Source: Candidatus Intricatilinea gracilis (GTDB lineage: Bacteria > Pseudomonadota > Gammaproteobacteria > Burkholderiales > Burkholderiaceae_C). Taken from it: a DNA stretch of 64,000 bases. A model generated the notes under the pieces. That model did not search any database and was not told where the DNA came from. It saw only the letters and a program-made list of their open reading frames with translations. The stretch is taken from positions 682,001 to 746,000 of the forward strand of contig JADJDQ010000021.1 of NCBI GenBank assembly GCA_016702605.1, given 5' to 3'. Positions 63,704 to 64,000 of the stretch are shown here, piece by piece. Numbering within the stretch: position 1 is the first letter of the stretch; each line of letters starts with the position of its first letter. The translations under genes and the position numbers were made by a program.

Positions 63704-64000
63704 TCAATGGACCGTGTTGTCCGGTGTCGGGGCGTCGTTTTGCTGGATGCCGGCGATCGCCCAGTCGCGGCTCTCGTCGATGGGGCGCACCAGATGCCAG
63801 AGTTCGTCGAAGGGCTGCGGCACGGCGCCGGTAGTTTCGCTGATCAGGCCATGGAACCGCACGCTGACGACCCACTGCCCGTCTGCCTGAGCCGTGTCGA
63901 TGACTTCGGCGTCGACACGTTGCACGTCGGTCTGCTGGGCTTGGCCAGCGCGGTCCTGCACGTCCAGGCGCAGCGAGGCAAACAACTCGGGCGTGGTGAA
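63704..64000 (-). CDS. Tim44-like domain protein, C-terminal end (partial)
   Basis: The last 98 codons of a gene entering from the right edge. The pattern ELFASLRLDV, VQRVDAEVIDTAQADGQWVVSVRFHGLISE, PFDELWHLVRP and DWAIAGIQQ is the conserved end of bacterial Tim44-like proteins, which usually have an N-terminal membrane region outside this window. These proteins are often annotated as import components by likeness to mitochondrial Tim44; their bacterial role is not settled. Confidence 0.85.
   Translation of the reverse strand, partial: FTTPELFASLRLDVQDRAGQAQQTDVQRVDAEVIDTAQADGQWVVSVRFHGLISETTGAVPQPFDELWHLVRPIDESRDWAIAGIQQNDAPTPDNTVH

Overview
The window is GC-rich (roughly two thirds G+C) DNA from a betaproteobacterium of the order Burkholderiales. 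Gene content points to a Leptothrix-like sheathed bacterium. The strongest sign is a minus-strand set at 51.8-61.8 kb that matches the manganese-oxidation (mof) locus described in Leptothrix discophora: a giant multicopper oxidase (mofA), an FKBP-type prolyl isomerase (mofB) and a c-type cytochrome protein (mofC), followed here by an SCO-type copper protein and a small PsiF-like protein. The species call is inference from recalled knowledge of that locus; no search was run.

Layout. 0-2.5 kb: the conserved mltD-gloB / yafS-like methyltransferase-rnhA block. 2.6-12 kb: an RluB-type pseudouridine synthase with a huge disordered N-terminus, RlhA, a frameshifted molybdopterin oxidoreductase, a thioesterase-GNAT fusion and an NRDE protein. 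12-20.3 kb: ygfZ, then mltG-tmk-holB-pilZ-tatD, a small unknown gene, peptide deformylase, and an SPFH/NfeD pair. 20.4-22.7 kb: a PLP-dependent Arg/Lys/Orn decarboxylase, followed by 1.2 kb without a convincing gene but with a diverged, indel-free 21-bp repeat. 23.9-29.1 kb: a GntR-controlled catabolic cluster (oxidoreductase, RraA/CHA-aldolase family protein, two Bug solute receptors, one frameshifted, and an amidohydrolase). 29.4-30.0 kb: a glutathione S-transferase. 30.1-42.3 kb: a complete glycogen operon glgB-glgX-pgm-glgC-glgA-glgP. 42.5-51.7 kb: a compact type II secretion / type IV pilus-like machine (F, E, PilM/GspL-, PilN-, PilO- and PilP/GspC-like parts, a lipoprotein secretin with N-terminal repeats, three pseudopilins). 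51.8-61.8 kb: the mof operon. 61.8-62.8 kb: an AT-rich regulatory region, then an orphan DUF2282 (bufferin-precursor-like) gene, a tyrosine phosphatase and the end of a Tim44-like gene.

How it may fit together. The secretion-type cluster ends about 130 bp before the convergent mof operon. A plausible but untested idea is that this machine exports the very large MofA, with MofB as periplasmic folding helper, MofC as electron carrier and the SCO protein as copper chaperone. A Cys-rich copper-buffer-like peptide gene sits just beyond the mof promoter region, which would add a further copper link.

Sequence quality. Three genes appear to lack a single base (about 8.97, 27.85 and 46.90 kb), and the SCO gene has TGA where the family has Trp. 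Either these genes are really broken or the assembly has small errors; raw reads would settle it. No tRNA, rRNA, insertion sequence, prophage or CRISPR array was seen.
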